DNA from: Sinorhizobium psoraleae
Lineage (GTDB): Bacteria > Pseudomonadota > Alphaproteobacteria > Rhizobiales > Rhizobiaceae
Assembly (NCBI RefSeq): GCF_013283645.1
Contig: NZ_JABEKV010000001.1
Coordinates: 756,699-820,698, forward strand
DNA length: 64,000 bases
Direction: 5' to 3'
Shown here one piece after another: positions 51,028-60,886 of the stretch. The notes beneath the pieces were generated by a model, which was not told the DNA's origin, did not search any database, and saw only the letters and a program-made list of their open reading frames with translations. The translations under genes were made by a program, and so were the position numbers. Position 1 is the stretch's first letter. Every line of letters begins with the position of its first letter.

Positions 51028-52244
51028 GAAACGGATTTCAGACGCTTGCCTTCCGGATCGTGGTTGATCAGCGGCGCTATTTCCTTCGTCCAGGCCGAGA
51101 CGGCCGGTACCCGCGAGCGGTCTACGCGATAGGCGAACTTCTTCGCCACATCGACGATTTCCGAGAGCAATCCATCCTGAAGCCGGATCGGCTCGAGACC
51201 CAGCGCCAGGAACTTCTCGTTGTGCACCACCAGATCGTTTTCGGCCGCTTCCTTGCGCGGATTGGGCAGCCAGGCGATCTTGGTTCCGGTCATGCCGGCG
51301 ATCATCTCTGCGAGGTCGCGGACGCGATGCGTCTCGGTCATCTGGTTGAAAATCTCGACGCGGCTGCCGCGCGCAGGCGGATTGTTGAGCGCGAGTTCGA
51401 TGCAGCGGACCGAGTCCTGGATGTGAATGAAGGCGCGGGTCTGGCCGCCGGTGCCATGAACCGTCAGCGGATAGCCGATCGCCGCCTGGATCAGGAAGCG
51501 GTTCAGTACCGTGCCGTAATCGCCATCATAGTCGAAACGGTTGATGAGCTGCTGGTGCCGGCGCGTCTGCTCGGTGTGCGTGCCCCAGACGATGCCTTGG
51601 TGAAGGTCGGTGATCCTGAGACCGTCATTCTTGGCATAGAACTGGAAGAGAAGCTGATCGAGGCACTTTGTCATGTGATAGATCGAGCCGGGATTGGACG
51701 GATAAAGAATCTCCTGGCTCACCGTCTCTCCGCTCATCGTCTCGATCCCGACCGGCAGATAGCCCTCGGGGATCGCCGCGCCGACGGTCGAATAGCCGTA
51801 GACGCCCATTGTCCCGAGGTGCACGAGATGGGCGTCGAGGCTGAGTTCCACCAGAGCGTTGAGGAGGTTGTGCGTGGCGTTGACGTTGTTGTTTACCGTG
51901 TAGTTCTTGTGCCGGTCGGTCTTCATCGAATAGGGCGCGGCGCGCTGTTCGGCGAAATGGATGACCGCATCCGGCCGGTGCTCGGCGAGCCAGTTCTTGA
52001 GAAGTTCATAGTCGCGAGCGAGATCGATCAGGTTGAAGTGGATGCGCCTGCCCGTCTCCGCGTGCCAGATGCGGGTGCGCTCCTGAATCGAGTCCATCGG
52101 GGTCAGGGATTGCACGCCGAGCTCCGTATCGATCCAGCGGCGGGAGAGGTTGTCGAGAATGTGGATGTCGTGGCCCGCATCAGACAAATGCAGCGCGGTC
52201 GGCCAGCCGACGAAACCATCACCGCCGAGGATTGCAATCTTCAT
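51024..52244 (-). CDS. sqdB: UDP-sulfoquinovose synthase
   Basis: A 406-residue enzyme of the SQD1/SqdB family, which makes UDP-sulfoquinovose from UDP-glucose and sulfite. IAILGGDGFVGWPTALHL is the NAD fold, FAEQRAAPYSM is diagnostic of the family, GTMGVYGYS gives the catalytic threonine, and YHMTKCLDQLL the Tyr-x3-Lys pair; RAFIHIQDSVRCIELAL follows. ATG at 52244 with AGGAGAACC upstream. First gene of the coupled sqdBDC operon. SQDG lets rhizobia replace phospholipids under phosphate limitation. Confidence 0.95.
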   Translation of the reverse strand: MKIAILGGDGFVGWPTALHLSDAGHDIHILDNLSRRWIDTELGVQSLTPMDSIQERTRIWHAETGRRIHFNLIDLARDYELLKNWLAEHRPDAVIHFAEQRAAPYSMKTDRHKNYTVNNNVNATHNLLNALVELSLDAHLVHLGTMGVYGYSTVGAAIPEGYLPVGIETMSGETVSQEILYPSNPGSIYHMTKCLDQLLFQFYAKNDGLRITDLHQGIVWGTHTEQTRRHQQLINRFDYDGDYGTVLNRFLIQAAIGYPLTVHGTGGQTRAFIHIQDSVRCIELALNNPPARGSRVEIFNQMTETHRVRDLAEMIAGMTGTKIAWLPNPRKEAAENDLVVHNEKFLALGLEPIRLQDGLLSEIVDVAKKFAYRVDRSRVPAVSAWTKEIAPLINHDPEGKRLKSVS

Positions 52245-52374
52245 GCACGGTTCTCCTGATCGCGAAGAAGGACATGGTGAGGTGATAGGATAGGATTGTG
52301 ACAAAGCTGCAATGCTTGCAAATGGCTTTTTGTTCCTGCACAGAAAAAGACAAATCCTCCCGGAGAATGAGACG

Positions 52375-52842
52375 ATGTCACTAATTTCGCTCGCGGGCGA
52401 GCTGACCGAAAATGGCCATCGGCTGGTGCAGCGAGTCTATTACGAGGACACCGATTTTTCGGGCGTTGTCTATCATGCGCGCTACCTGCATTTCATGGAG
52501 CGGGCCAGGACGGACTACCTACGATTGCTCGGCGTCGAACAGGCATCGCTCGCAATCGAGGGGGATGCGGAAGGCCTCGTCTTCGTCGTCCACCGCATGG
52601 AGATCGACTTCAAATTGCCGGCGCGCATGGATGATATCCTGACGATCGAGACGGCGACCGAGCGGGCCGGTGGCGCCAAGATGGTGCTGCAGCAGGAGAT
52701 CCGCCGCGACGGTATGCTGCTGATCGCCGCCAAGGTCATCATCGCCGTCATCAACGGGCAGGGGCGACCACGAAGGTTGCCGGAAGCGCTGGCAGTAAAG
52801 TTCCTGGCGGCGGGTCATAGGATTCCGACCCGGGTCGAATAG
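52375..52842 (+). CDS. ybgC: Acyl-CoA thioesterase YbgC
   Basis: A 155-residue hotdog-fold thioesterase, the usual first gene of tol-pal clusters. RVYYEDTDFSGVVYHARYLHFMERARTDYL (in part) holds the catalytic Asp in DTDFSGVVYH, and EIDFKLPARMDD follows. ATG at 52375 with CGGAGA upstream; a longer start at 52312 has no box. Its divergent neighbour is sqdB. It is separated from tolQ by the ku-ligD unit on the other strand. Confidence 0.93.
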   Translation: MSLISLAGELTENGHRLVQRVYYEDTDFSGVVYHARYLHFMERARTDYLRLLGVEQASLAIEGDAEGLVFVVHRMEIDFKLPARMDDILTIETATERAGGAKMVLQQEIRRDGMLLIAAKVIIAVINGQGRPRRLPEALAVKFLAAGHRIPTRVE

Positions 52843-52844
52843 CC

Positions 52845-52947
52845 CTACAGCGCCGTGCGTCTTCTCAGGCGCACAAAGGTCGTTGTAGCACTTTGAATTG
52901 CTGCATGTTTTTGTCCTTAAATCGGTTCCGATTTAAGGAAACATGCA
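52845..52947 (+). repeat. RIME-type mosaic element, full copy
   Basis: CTACAGCGCCGTGCGTCTTC...AGGCGCACAAAGGTCGTTGTAG, CACTTTGAATTGCTGCATG, TTGTCCTTAAATCGG...CCGATTTAAGGAAACATGCA. It lies between ybgC and the ligD stop. Confidence 0.9.
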
Positions 52948-52998
52948 ACAGGCACGGTGCTGTCGGGAAGCCGCATAAACTTGCCTTCCCGTCGCGAA

Positions 52999-55608
52999 TC
53001 AGCCGGGGACCGAACTCAATATCTTCTTCGTCAGCGATTGCCTGATCTCGCCGGTATCCGCCCACGGATCGCTTCCGGCTTCGATGCGTTCAAGAATATC
53101 GGAAATCTGGAACGTGTTGGCGGCTGCAAGGCTTTCGAGTTCGTCCCAGCTGACTGGAGTGGCGACGGGGCCGCCTGCGCGGGCGCGGGTGGAGTAGGGG
53201 GCGATCGCCGTGGCGCCGCGGTCGTTCCGCAGCCAGTCGATGAAGATCCGTCCCTTGCGCTTCGCCTTCGACATGGTGGCGACGAAATGCTCCGGATCGC
53301 GCTCGGCAAAGGATTGCGCGATCGCCTTGGCGAAGCCTTTTGCCTCGTCCCACCCGGCATGCGGACGAAGCGGCACAATCACGTGGACGCCCTTGCCGCC
53401 GGTCACCATGGCAACCGTTCTGAGGCCGATATCGGCCAGTTCGTCGCGCAGGGCGGCGGCCGCCGCCTTCACGGTGGCGAAATCGACGCTCGGATCGGGA
53501 TCGAGATCGAACACCAGCCGGTCAGGCTTCTCCAGCCGGTCGATCTTTGCGCCCCAGATGTGGAACTCGAGCGTGCCCATCTGCACCGCGGCGACCAGGC
53601 CCTTTGCATCGTGTACATACATATAGCTTTCGGTCTCGCCCGACGCCTCTTCAATCGGCACTTCCCGGATGGCGTCCGGAAAGCCGTCGCTTGCATGTTT
53701 CTGGAAGAAGCACTGTCGCTGCCCGCCCTGCGGGCAGCGCACCAGCGAGACGGGATGATCGGCCGCAAAGGGCAGCATCCTGTCCGCCACGATGCCGTAG
53801 TAGCGGGCGAGGTCGATCTTGGTGATCCCCTGGCCTTCGAAGAGGACGCGGTCCGGATGCGAGATGCGGACGCTAAGGACATCGGCATCGCCCTTTGCAG
53901 CCGACGCTGTGCGCGTCGTGGCTGACGATTTGCCCCTTCCCGTGTCCGCCTCGGCGGCTGTCGGCTTCGGTGTTTCCAGTTTCACGGCCTTGGCCTCCTT
54001 GTCCTCGCGCAATCCCTCGAATGAGCCGTGGCGGATATGTCCGTCAGCCGTAAACTCGGTGAAATCCACCTCTGCGACAAGATCGGGCTTCAGCCAGACG
54101 GCATTTCGGTTCCTTTCCCTCGGCACGCTGTCGAAGGGCGACGTCTGCCGCCTGCGCTTTGCAAAGACGGCGGCGAGTTCCTCCATCGCCTTTTCACCGA
54201 AGCCGGTACCGACGCCGCCCCGGTAGACCAGTTTGTCGCCCTCGAAGGTCCCGAGAAGGATCGAGGCGAAGGCGCGCCCCTTTTTCGACGAGGGGGTGTA
54301 GCCGCCAATGACGAATTCCTGGCGTTTCGTACATTTGACCTTCAGCCAACTCCGGGTGCGTCCGCTACGGTAGCGAGCATTCGCTTCCTTGGCGATGATG
54401 CCTTCCTGTCCGGCCTTGCATATGGCGGCCAGCACATGCTCGCCATTGCCTCGAACGTGCTCGCTGTACTGAATGGTCGACGTGGTGCCGAGCGTGTCGA
54501 GCAGGGTCTCCAGCCGCTCCTTTCGCTCGACGAGTGGCTTGCTGCTCAGGTCCTTTCCGTCGAGCTCGATCAGATCGAAGGCATAGAGCCGTGTGCTGGC
54601 TCCGGTCCTCAGTGCCTTCTGCAGGGCAGAAAAGGACGAGCCTTCTTCCGACAACGCCACCACCTCGCCGTCGATCAGGGCGGACTTGCAATCGAGCTCG
54701 GCAAGGGCGGAAGCAATAGCCGGGAACTTCGCGGTCCAGTCGAGACCATTGCGCGTGTAACAGCGGACGGTGCCGCCGCCGATGGCGCACATCAGACGGT
54801 AGCCGTCGAACTTGGCTTCGTTCAGCCACGCATCGCCGGCGGGCGCTTTCGTCACCAGCGTCGCAAGTTGCGGCGCCTTGAACGCGGGCAGCTTGCCGGA
54901 GGATTTTCGCGTTGGACGCTTGCCTGCATTGTCGTTCTCGGCAATCGCGCCAGCCTTCAGATTGGCCGCCGTGCTCTTGTTCGAGTGCCAGACACGCGCC
55001 CGCTTTTCGCCCTTGCCCTCGTCGATCTCCTCCATCCTGCGGCCGGTGACCACGCTGGTGATGTTCTCTTTGATCAGGCTCTCGCCGTCCTCGGACGCTA
55101 CTTCGTCCGACTCCTTGACGAGCAGCCAGTTTTCGCGCTTCTCGCCGTCGCGCGGCCGCATGCGGACGAGCGCCCAGCCACCCTTCATTCTGCTGCCATG
55201 CAGCCGGAACGAGAGTTTGCCCTTCTTCAGGCCTTCGGACGGGTCATCTTCCGGCTCCCACCAGCCGGTGTCCCACAGCATTACCGTGCCGCCGCCATAC
55301 TCCCCTTCCGGTATCGTGCCCTCGAAGTCGCCATAGGCCAAGGGGTGATCCTCGGTGCGCACGGCCAGCCGCTTGTCTTCCGGATTGAGGCTCGGACCAC
55401 GCGTCACCGCCCAGCTCTTCAGCACACCTTCCCATTCGAGGCGGAAGTCGTAGTGCAGGCGCGTGGCATCATGCTTCTGGACCAGAAAGCGCTTTTTGCC
55501 GGGATGCGCCCGGACCACCGTACCCTTCGGCTCGCGCGTTCTCGAGAAGTCGCGGCGTCGGTTGTATTCAGACAGCTGTTCATTGCGAGCGGCCATGGTC
55601 ACCCTCAT
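52999..55608 (-). CDS. ligD: Multifunctional ATP-dependent DNA ligase D
   Basis: An 869-residue LigD for non-homologous end joining, with all three modules. The N-terminal 3'-phosphoesterase (about 35-190: LVQKHDATRLHYDFRLEW) comes first, the ligase (about 240-545) has the AMP-accepting lysine K266 in EAKFDGYRLM and DGEVVAL, and the polymerase/primase (about 585-865) has HPDRVLFEGQGITKIDLARY (in part), VFDLDPDPSVDF and GGKGVHVIVPL. Start: ATG at 55608, overlapping the ku stop by four bases; an ATG at 55596 would remove four residues. The linker 545-585 is Lys/Ala/Thr-rich. Confidence 0.95.
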   Translation of the reverse strand: MRVTMAARNEQLSEYNRRRDFSRTREPKGTVVRAHPGKKRFLVQKHDATRLHYDFRLEWEGVLKSWAVTRGPSLNPEDKRLAVRTEDHPLAYGDFEGTIPEGEYGGGTVMLWDTGWWEPEDDPSEGLKKGKLSFRLHGSRMKGGWALVRMRPRDGEKRENWLLVKESDEVASEDGESLIKENITSVVTGRRMEEIDEGKGEKRARVWHSNKSTAANLKAGAIAENDNAGKRPTRKSSGKLPAFKAPQLATLVTKAPAGDAWLNEAKFDGYRLMCAIGGGTVRCYTRNGLDWTAKFPAIASALAELDCKSALIDGEVVALSEEGSSFSALQKALRTGASTRLYAFDLIELDGKDLSSKPLVERKERLETLLDTLGTTSTIQYSEHVRGNGEHVLAAICKAGQEGIIAKEANARYRSGRTRSWLKVKCTKRQEFVIGGYTPSSKKGRAFASILLGTFEGDKLVYRGGVGTGFGEKAMEELAAVFAKRRRQTSPFDSVPRERNRNAVWLKPDLVAEVDFTEFTADGHIRHGSFEGLREDKEAKAVKLETPKPTAAEADTGRGKSSATTRTASAAKGDADVLSVRISHPDRVLFEGQGITKIDLARYYGIVADRMLPFAADHPVSLVRCPQGGQRQCFFQKHASDGFPDAIREVPIEEASGETESYMYVHDAKGLVAAVQMGTLEFHIWGAKIDRLEKPDRLVFDLDPDPSVDFATVKAAAAALRDELADIGLRTVAMVTGGKGVHVIVPLRPHAGWDEAKGFAKAIAQSFAERDPEHFVATMSKAKRKGRIFIDWLRNDRGATAIAPYSTRARAGGPVATPVSWDELESLAAANTFQISDILERIEAGSDPWADTGEIRQSLTKKILSSVPG

Positions 55609-56459
55609 GCCGATTTCCGGCGGCCGCCGCGCGCAGACGACTTCGCCTTGGTTTGCGGTTTCTTGCCACCACCGCCTTCCAGGCTCTTCTTCAGGGCCGA
55701 CATGAGATCCACGACATTGTCGCCTCGCCGTTGCGGCCGTTCGCCTTCTTCGACCTCGACACGCGCCGACTTGCCCTTCATCTTGCGATTGACCAGCTCC
55801 TTCAGCGCCGCAGCATAGTTGTCCTTGAATACATCGGCGTCGAAAGGGGCGCTCTTCTTCTCGATCAGCGCGGTCGCGACGTCCAGCAGCTCCTTGTCCG
55901 CCTTCTTCCCGGAGATCTCGGAGAACATCGGGTCGGCCTTTCGCAACTCGTCGGCATAGCGGAGCGTCTCCAGAAGCAGGCCGTCGCCGCAAGGCTTTAC
56001 GGCGACGAGATATTCCCGGCCCCTCAGCGTCAATTGCCCGAGCCCGACCTTGTTCGATGTCCTTAGTGCGTCGCGCACGACGCGATAGGCATCCTCCGCC
56101 AGTTCATCGGCGGGCACGAGGTAATACGGCTTGTCGAAATAGAGCGGCGGGATATCGCTGGTCTCGACGAACTGAACCAATTCGAGCGTCTTCTTGGTCT
56201 CCAGCTTGATCGCATCGACTTCTTTGGGTTCGAGCAGGACATACCTGTCGTCCTCGTATTCATAACCCTTGACGATTTCGTCCACATCGATTGGCCCGAT
56301 GCCTTCGACCACCTTCTGGTAATGCACCGGTTTGCCCGAGGGTTTATGAATTTGCCGGAAGGAGATGCTGGCTCCCGAGCGGGTCGCGCTGAAGAGCTCG
56401 ACGGGTATCGAAACCAGCGAAAGCCGAAGCTGTCCCTTCCACATTGCCCGAGGCGCCAT
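55605..56459 (-). CDS. ku: DNA end-binding protein Ku
   Basis: A 284-residue bacterial Ku: WKGQLRLSLVSIPVELFSAT, FRQIHKPSGKPVHYQKVVEG (in part), VLLEPKEVDAIKLETKKTLELVQFV (in part) and YYLVPADELAEDAYRVVRDALRTSNKVG (in part) are typical, followed by a basic Lys/Arg-rich C-terminal tail (KPQTKAKSSARGGRRK). The homodimer rings broken DNA ends and recruits LigD. It precedes and overlaps ligD by four bases. Rhizobia often have several ku genes, so others may exist elsewhere. Confidence 0.96.
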   Translation of the reverse strand: MAPRAMWKGQLRLSLVSIPVELFSATRSGASISFRQIHKPSGKPVHYQKVVEGIGPIDVDEIVKGYEYEDDRYVLLEPKEVDAIKLETKKTLELVQFVETSDIPPLYFDKPYYLVPADELAEDAYRVVRDALRTSNKVGLGQLTLRGREYLVAVKPCGDGLLLETLRYADELRKADPMFSEISGKKADKELLDVATALIEKKSAPFDADVFKDNYAAALKELVNRKMKGKSARVEVEEGERPQRRGDNVVDLMSALKKSLEGGGGKKPQTKAKSSARGGRRKSA

Positions 56460-56835
56460 GGCAACACCTCACACGGAGTCCGTTGCAGCGCGGCGGAAGT
56501 GCCGCGTCGGTTTTTTCGCTTTCAGTCTCAGGGAAAAGGAACTCATGCGATCGAAACGTGCGACGCGGTGTGAAGTTCCGTGACGATCCAGTCGTCGAAG
56601 TGCCGTCCCAGTAACACTCCCTTAACCATAATGGTGTCTTAATCCGTGTATTAGGATTTGTGCAGTGCACGTCATCCTTTGACCAAAATTGACGGCAAGA
56701 AGGCAACCTGAAGCATTAGATCGCAATGCCGCGATCAGCGGCGATGCCGGGGCATTCTTGCAACAGGACGTTTGGGCGACCCGGTCATGAGCATGAGCCG
56801 CTCTTGCCGGGTATTTGGATTCGGGGACTGGAACG
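56460..56835. other. Intergenic region between divergent ku and tolQ
   Basis: 376 bases with the promoters of both directions. Two small palindromes are visible on the tolQ side: ACCAT-A-ATGGT (56625-56635) and GTGCA-G-TGCAC (56660-56670). I see no further gene and no clear -35/-10 pair. Confidence 0.55.
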
Positions 56836-57555
56836 ATGGAACAGGTTGGATTGGCCGCGACGAGCGATGTGACCCTCTGGTCGCTGTTCATGGAAGCGGG
56901 CTTTGTCGTGAAGCTGGTCATGCTGGGGCTGATCGCAGCCTCGATCTGGACCTGGGGTATCGTGGTCGACAAGACGCTCAACTTCGGGCGCGTTCGCCGC
57001 CAGCTCGACAATTTCGAGCAGGTCTTCTGGTCCGGCCAGTCGCTTGAAGAGCTTTATCGCACGCTGTCCGACCGGCAGACGGCAGGCATGGGCGCGATCT
57101 TCGTCTCGGCGATGCGCGAGTGGAAGAAGAGCTTCGAACGCGGTGCCCGCTCCCCGATCGGCCTGCAGATGCGTATCGACCGGGCGATGGACGTCACGCT
57201 CGCTCGTGAATCCGAGACGCTCGAGGCAAGGCTCGGATCGCTGGCGACCATCGGTTCGGCCGCTCCCTTCATCGGTCTCTTCGGAACGGTTGTGGGCATC
57301 ATGACCTCGTTCCAGGCAATCGCCGGCTCGAAATCGACCAACCTTGCCGTCGTCGCGCCGGGTATCGCTGAGGCGCTTCTTGCGACCGCCATCGGTCTGC
57401 TCGCCGCTATTCCCGCGGTTATCGCCTACAACAAGTTTTCCGCCGACGCCGGCAAGCTGACGGCACGCATGGAAGCCTTCGCCGACGAGTTCTCCGCCAT
57501 CCTGTCGCGGCAGATCGACGAGAAGCTGCAGTCCTCGCGCCAGGCCGCGCAATAA
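56836..57555 (+). CDS. tolQ: Tol-Pal system proton channel TolQ
   Basis: A 239-residue TolQ with three transmembrane helices (about residues 20-43, 140-165 and 175-200), including [24 protein letters not shown] and [24 protein letters not shown] (both in part). With TolR it forms the proton-driven motor that energises TolA. The ATG at 56836 is used; an upstream start (56815) is possible. tolR starts 27 bases after its stop, so it begins the tolQRAB operon. Confidence 0.97.
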   Translation: MEQVGLAATSDVTLWSLFMEAGFVVKLVMLGLIAASIWTWGIVVDKTLNFGRVRRQLDNFEQVFWSGQSLEELYRTLSDRQTAGMGAIFVSAMREWKKSFERGARSPIGLQMRIDRAMDVTLARESETLEARLGSLATIGSAAPFIGLFGTVVGIMTSFQAIAGSKSTNLAVVAPGIAEALLATAIGLLAAIPAVIAYNKFSADAGKLTARMEAFADEFSAILSRQIDEKLQSSRQAAQ

Positions 57556-57582
57556 CGACCCTCGAGCACGGAGACCACGCTG

Positions 57583-58035
57583 ATGGGTATGGCAGTTGGC
57601 GGAGCCAAGGGTTCGGGCGGCGGACGTCGTCGACGCAACGGCAAGAAGGCAATCATGAGCGAAATCAACGTCACGCCCTTCGTGGACGTGATGCTCGTGC
57701 TGCTCATCATCTTCATGGTGGCGGCACCGATGATGACGGTCGGCGTGCCGATCGATCTGCCGGAGACGCAGGCCAAGGCGCTCAACTCCGATACCCAGCC
57801 GATTACCGTTTCGGTCAATCCGGCCGGGGAAATCTTCCTGCAGGAAACGCCGATCGCCATCGACGAGGTCGTTCCGAAACTCGAGGCAATTGCCACCACC
57901 GGCTACAACGAGCGCATCTATGTGCGCGGCGATACCAACGCCGACTACGGCACGGTGATGAAGGTCATGGCGCGGATCTCGGCGGCCGGCTTCAAGAATC
58001 TCGGCCTCGTAACGCTTCAAGAACAGGAAAAGTGA
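57583..58035 (+). CDS. tolR: Tol-Pal system protein TolR
   Basis: A 150-residue ExbD/TolR protein. A glycine/arginine-rich cytoplasmic start (residues 1-25) leads to a single helix [20 protein letters not shown], whose aspartate (D35) is the proton-carrying residue, and a periplasmic domain follows that ends VTLQEQEK. TolR couples TolQ to TolA. tolA begins 9 bases after its stop codon. Confidence 0.96.
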   Translation: MGMAVGGAKGSGGGRRRRNGKKAIMSEINVTPFVDVMLVLLIIFMVAAPMMTVGVPIDLPETQAKALNSDTQPITVSVNPAGEIFLQETPIAIDEVVPKLEAIATTGYNERIYVRGDTNADYGTVMKVMARISAAGFKNLGLVTLQEQEK

Positions 58036-58044
58036 TACCCGGTC

Positions 58045-59115
58045 ATGAAGGGCAGTCTCGCAACATCTGCTGTCCTCCACGCCCTGGTGCTCACCTGGGC
58101 GCTGGTGTCGCTCGGTAGCCCGGCCGATTTCGAGGTCGCGGACGTCGAGGCGCTGCCGGTCGACATCGTGCCGATCGAATCGATCACACAGATACAGCAA
58201 GGCGACAAGAAAGCCCCCGCAAAGGAGAAGGCGTCCCCGGTTCCGACCAAGAAGCCGACGCCGGTCGAGAACGCCGAGAACATCGGCGATAACGACGTGA
58301 ACCTGAAGACGCCGCCCACGCCCAATACCAAACCGGTCCAGAATGAATCGGCCGCCGCGCCGGAGAAAACCGAGAAGGCGCTGCCGACACCGGATCCGGT
58401 CAAGGATGAGATACAGAAGGTCGAGGAGCCCGAGCCGGCGTCCGAGCCCGCGACGGAGGTTGCGGCACTGCCCGAGCCGAAGCAGGAAGTGAAGCCCGAG
58501 ACCAAGCCGGAACCGGCGCCGGCGGAGGAACAGCCGGCCGAGAATCCGCAGGCCGAGGCGCTGCCCGACAAGGTGCCGACGCCGATGGCGAAGCCCAAGG
58601 TCGAAAAGCCGGCGCAGACCGCCAAGACGCCAGAGCGCAAGAAGGAAGAGACCAAGAAGGAGCAGAAGAAGGCATCCTCCGCCAAGGAGAGTGACTTCAA
58701 CGCCGACGAAATCGCGGCGCTGCTCAACAAGCAGGAATCGTCCGGCGGCGGCGCGAAGCGCTCGACCGAAGAAGCAGCGCTCGGCGGCAAGAAGACGACC
58801 AGTGGTAACACGCTCTCGCAGAGCGAGATGGATGCGCTTCGCGGCCAGATCCAGAACAATTGGTCGATCATCCCCGGAATGGCCGATGCCACGGACGTCC
58901 GCATCAAGGTGACGATGCGGCTCGACCCGAACGGCGAACTGGTCGGAGAACCGGAAGTCGAAGCGACGGGTGGCTCCGATGCCGCGCGGCGGGCGCTCGC
59001 CGGTGGAGCGCGACGCGCCATCCTGAAATCCGCGCCCTTCAAGGGATTGCCGGCCGACAAATATGATTCCTGGAGCGAGGTGGTCGTCAACTTCGACCCA
59101 AGCTCGATGCTCTAA
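58045..59115 (+). CDS. tolA: Tol-Pal system protein TolA
   Basis: A 356-residue TolA: N-terminal anchor helix with the S-x3-H motif (S8 and H12 in [10 protein letters not shown]) that contacts TolQR, a long periplasmic Pro/Glu/Lys/Ala-rich arm (about residues 45-250; e.g. [24 protein letters not shown] in part), and a C-terminal domain III (about 255-356) with [20 protein letters not shown] and [15 protein letters not shown] that binds Pal/TolB. The stop is followed by a small repeat and then tolB. Confidence 0.94.
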   Translation: MKGSLATSAVLHALVLTWALVSLGSPADFEVADVEALPVDIVPIESITQIQQGDKKAPAKEKASPVPTKKPTPVENAENIGDNDVNLKTPPTPNTKPVQNESAAAPEKTEKALPTPDPVKDEIQKVEEPEPASEPATEVAALPEPKQEVKPETKPEPAPAEEQPAENPQAEALPDKVPTPMAKPKVEKPAQTAKTPERKKEETKKEQKKASSAKESDFNADEIAALLNKQESSGGGAKRSTEEAALGGKKTTSGNTLSQSEMDALRGQIQNNWSIIPGMADATDVRIKVTMRLDPNGELVGEPEVEATGGSDAARRALAGGARRAILKSAPFKGLPADKYDSWSEVVVNFDPSSML

Positions 59116-59122
59116 ACAGGTT

Positions 59123-59162
59123 GGGGCGGGATGTGGGCGGAAAACCGCGCACTTGTCCTCAC
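59123..59162 (+). repeat. Second mosaic repeat family, partial copy between tolA and tolB
   Basis: GGGCGGGATGTGGGCGGAAA and ACCGCGCACTTGTCCTCACC match the copies at 42761 and 36985 but lack the closing arm. Confidence 0.6.
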
Positions 59163-59194
59163 CGGTACAGAAAAATGAAAGGCTGAAAGGCTTT

Positions 59195-60505
59195 ATGGAA
59201 ATGCTGAGACGCAATTTTTTCCGCCTTCTGATGGTGATGTTCGCAGGCTGTGGGCTCATTGCTTCGCCGGCAAACGCACTCGTCGAGATCAACATCAACA
59301 AGGGCAACGTCGAGCCGCTGCCGATTGCGGTGACCGACTTCCTGCAGGGGGAGCTTGGTCAGAAGATTTCCGACGTCGTCGCGGCCGATCTCAAGCGCTC
59401 CGGCCTTTTCGCACCGATCAGCAAGGGCGCCTTTATCGAAAAGATTTCCAATCCGGACGCTGCCCCGCGATTTGAGGACTGGAAGGTCATCAATGCCCAG
59501 GCGCTCGTCACCGGACGTGTCACCCAGGAAGGCGATGGCCGGCTGAAGGCTGAATTCCGTCTGTGGGATACCTTTGCCGGTCAGCAGATGCTGGGACAGC
59601 AGTTCTACACCCAGCCGGAAAACTGGCGCCGCGTCGCCCACATCATCGCCGATGCGATCTATGAGAGGATCACCGGCGAAAAGGGCTACTTCGACACACG
59701 CATCGTCTATGTCGCCGAAAGCGGCCCGAAGACGGCACGCAAACGCCAGCTCGCGATCATGGATCAGGATGGCGCCAATTCCCGCGCACTCACCAATTCG
59801 AACGACATCGTTCTGACGCCGCGTTTCTCGCCGAACCGTCAGGAAATCACCTACATGTCGTTTGAGAACCAGCAGCCGCGCGTCTACCTGCTGCAGCTCG
59901 AAACGGGGCAGCGCGAGGTGGTCGGCAATTTCCCGGGCATGACCTTCGCGCCGCGTTTCTCGCCGGACGGCCAACGGGTGATCATGAGCCTGCAGCAGGA
60001 AGGCAACGCGAATATCTACACGATGGACCTGCGTTCACGCACGACGACGCGGCTGACCAACACAGCGGCGATCGACACGTCTCCGTCCTATTCTCCGGAC
60101 GGCAGCAGGATCGTTTTCGAAAGCGACCGCGGCGGCAAGCAGCAGCTCTATGTCATGGGTGCCGACGGTTCCGGTCAGACGCGCATTTCCTTCGGTGACG
60201 GTTCCTATTCGACGCCGGTCTGGTCTCCTCGCGGTGACCTCATCGCCTTCACCAAGCAGTCGGGCGGCAAGTTCTCGATCGGCGTCATGAAGCCGGACGG
60301 TTCGGGCGAGCGCATACTTACGACCGGCTTCCACAACGAAGGCCCGACCTGGGCGCCGAACGGCCGCGTCCTGATGTTCTTCCGCCAGAACGCGGGCGCC
60401 GGCGGGCCGCAGCTCTATTCGATCGACCTCACAGGCTACAACGAGCAACCGGTCCAGACACAAGGCTTCGCATCAGACCCGGCCTGGTCTCCTCTGATGG
60501 AATAG
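59195..60505 (+). CDS. tolB: Tol-Pal system beta-propeller protein TolB
   Basis: A 436-residue periplasmic protein. Signal peptide [18 protein letters not shown]... (cut near NALVEI), an N-terminal domain (about 30-165: [20 protein letters not shown]), then a six-bladed propeller with repeated [27 protein letters not shown] and [17 protein letters not shown] blades. It interacts with Pal and is the target for colicin-like entry in other bacteria. ATG at 59195 (MEML) is used, an ATG at 59201 is close. The stop TAG is the first base triplet of a mosaic repeat. Confidence 0.95.
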   Translation: MEMLRRNFFRLLMVMFAGCGLIASPANALVEININKGNVEPLPIAVTDFLQGELGQKISDVVAADLKRSGLFAPISKGAFIEKISNPDAAPRFEDWKVINAQALVTGRVTQEGDGRLKAEFRLWDTFAGQQMLGQQFYTQPENWRRVAHIIADAIYERITGEKGYFDTRIVYVAESGPKTARKRQLAIMDQDGANSRALTNSNDIVLTPRFSPNRQEITYMSFENQQPRVYLLQLETGQREVVGNFPGMTFAPRFSPDGQRVIMSLQQEGNANIYTMDLRSRTTTRLTNTAAIDTSPSYSPDGSRIVFESDRGGKQQLYVMGADGSGQTRISFGDGSYSTPVWSPRGDLIAFTKQSGGKFSIGVMKPDGSGERILTTGFHNEGPTWAPNGRVLMFFRQNAGAGGPQLYSIDLTGYNEQPVQTQGFASDPAWSPLME

Positions 60506-60556
60506 AGCGGACGAGGAGAACTGTAGGCGGTTCTCCGCCCGCATCCCGCGTCTCTA
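60503..60556 (+). repeat. Second mosaic repeat family, degenerate copy
   Basis: TAGAGCGGACGAGGAGAACTG...CGCCCGCATCCCGCGTCT. It starts with the tolB stop codon. A further degenerate element with GATCAC...GTGATC ends lies at about 60660-60706. Confidence 0.6.
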
Positions 60557-60886
60557 CTTGCTGAAGCGCGCCGCGATCAGACCGATCCATGCGGCGCGCT
60601 TCATGTCTTTGTTTTTGTGCATGTCGTAGCCCAAGACCACTGTCTCCGGGGTAGCATGGACCAGAACCGATCACATTTGCGATCGATCCAAGATCATCGT
60701 GATCCGGTGTCCACAGAAGCGGCGGGAAATGTGGCCGATGTGCCGCTTTCTCGCCGCAAAGTGCTGTTCTAGCAGGCGTCCCACGCAAATTATCGATTTG
60801 TTAACCATATCAGTTGAAAAGCAATTAACCGCTTCCGGTTACAGTCTGGCAACCGTGAATCAGACACTTCCAAGGAGACCCGGCCC
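60506..60886. other. Intergenic region between tolB and pal
   Basis: 381 bases with two degenerate mosaic repeats (60503-60556 and about 60652-60708) and an AT-richer stretch at about 60790-60835 that may be the pal promoter. No gene seen. Confidence 0.6.

Noticed and set aside
56785-59307. An 840-residue minus-strand frame across tolQRA
   Set aside because: Its sequence is arginine/leucine/glycine-rich complement of the tol genes, which are certain on the plus strand.
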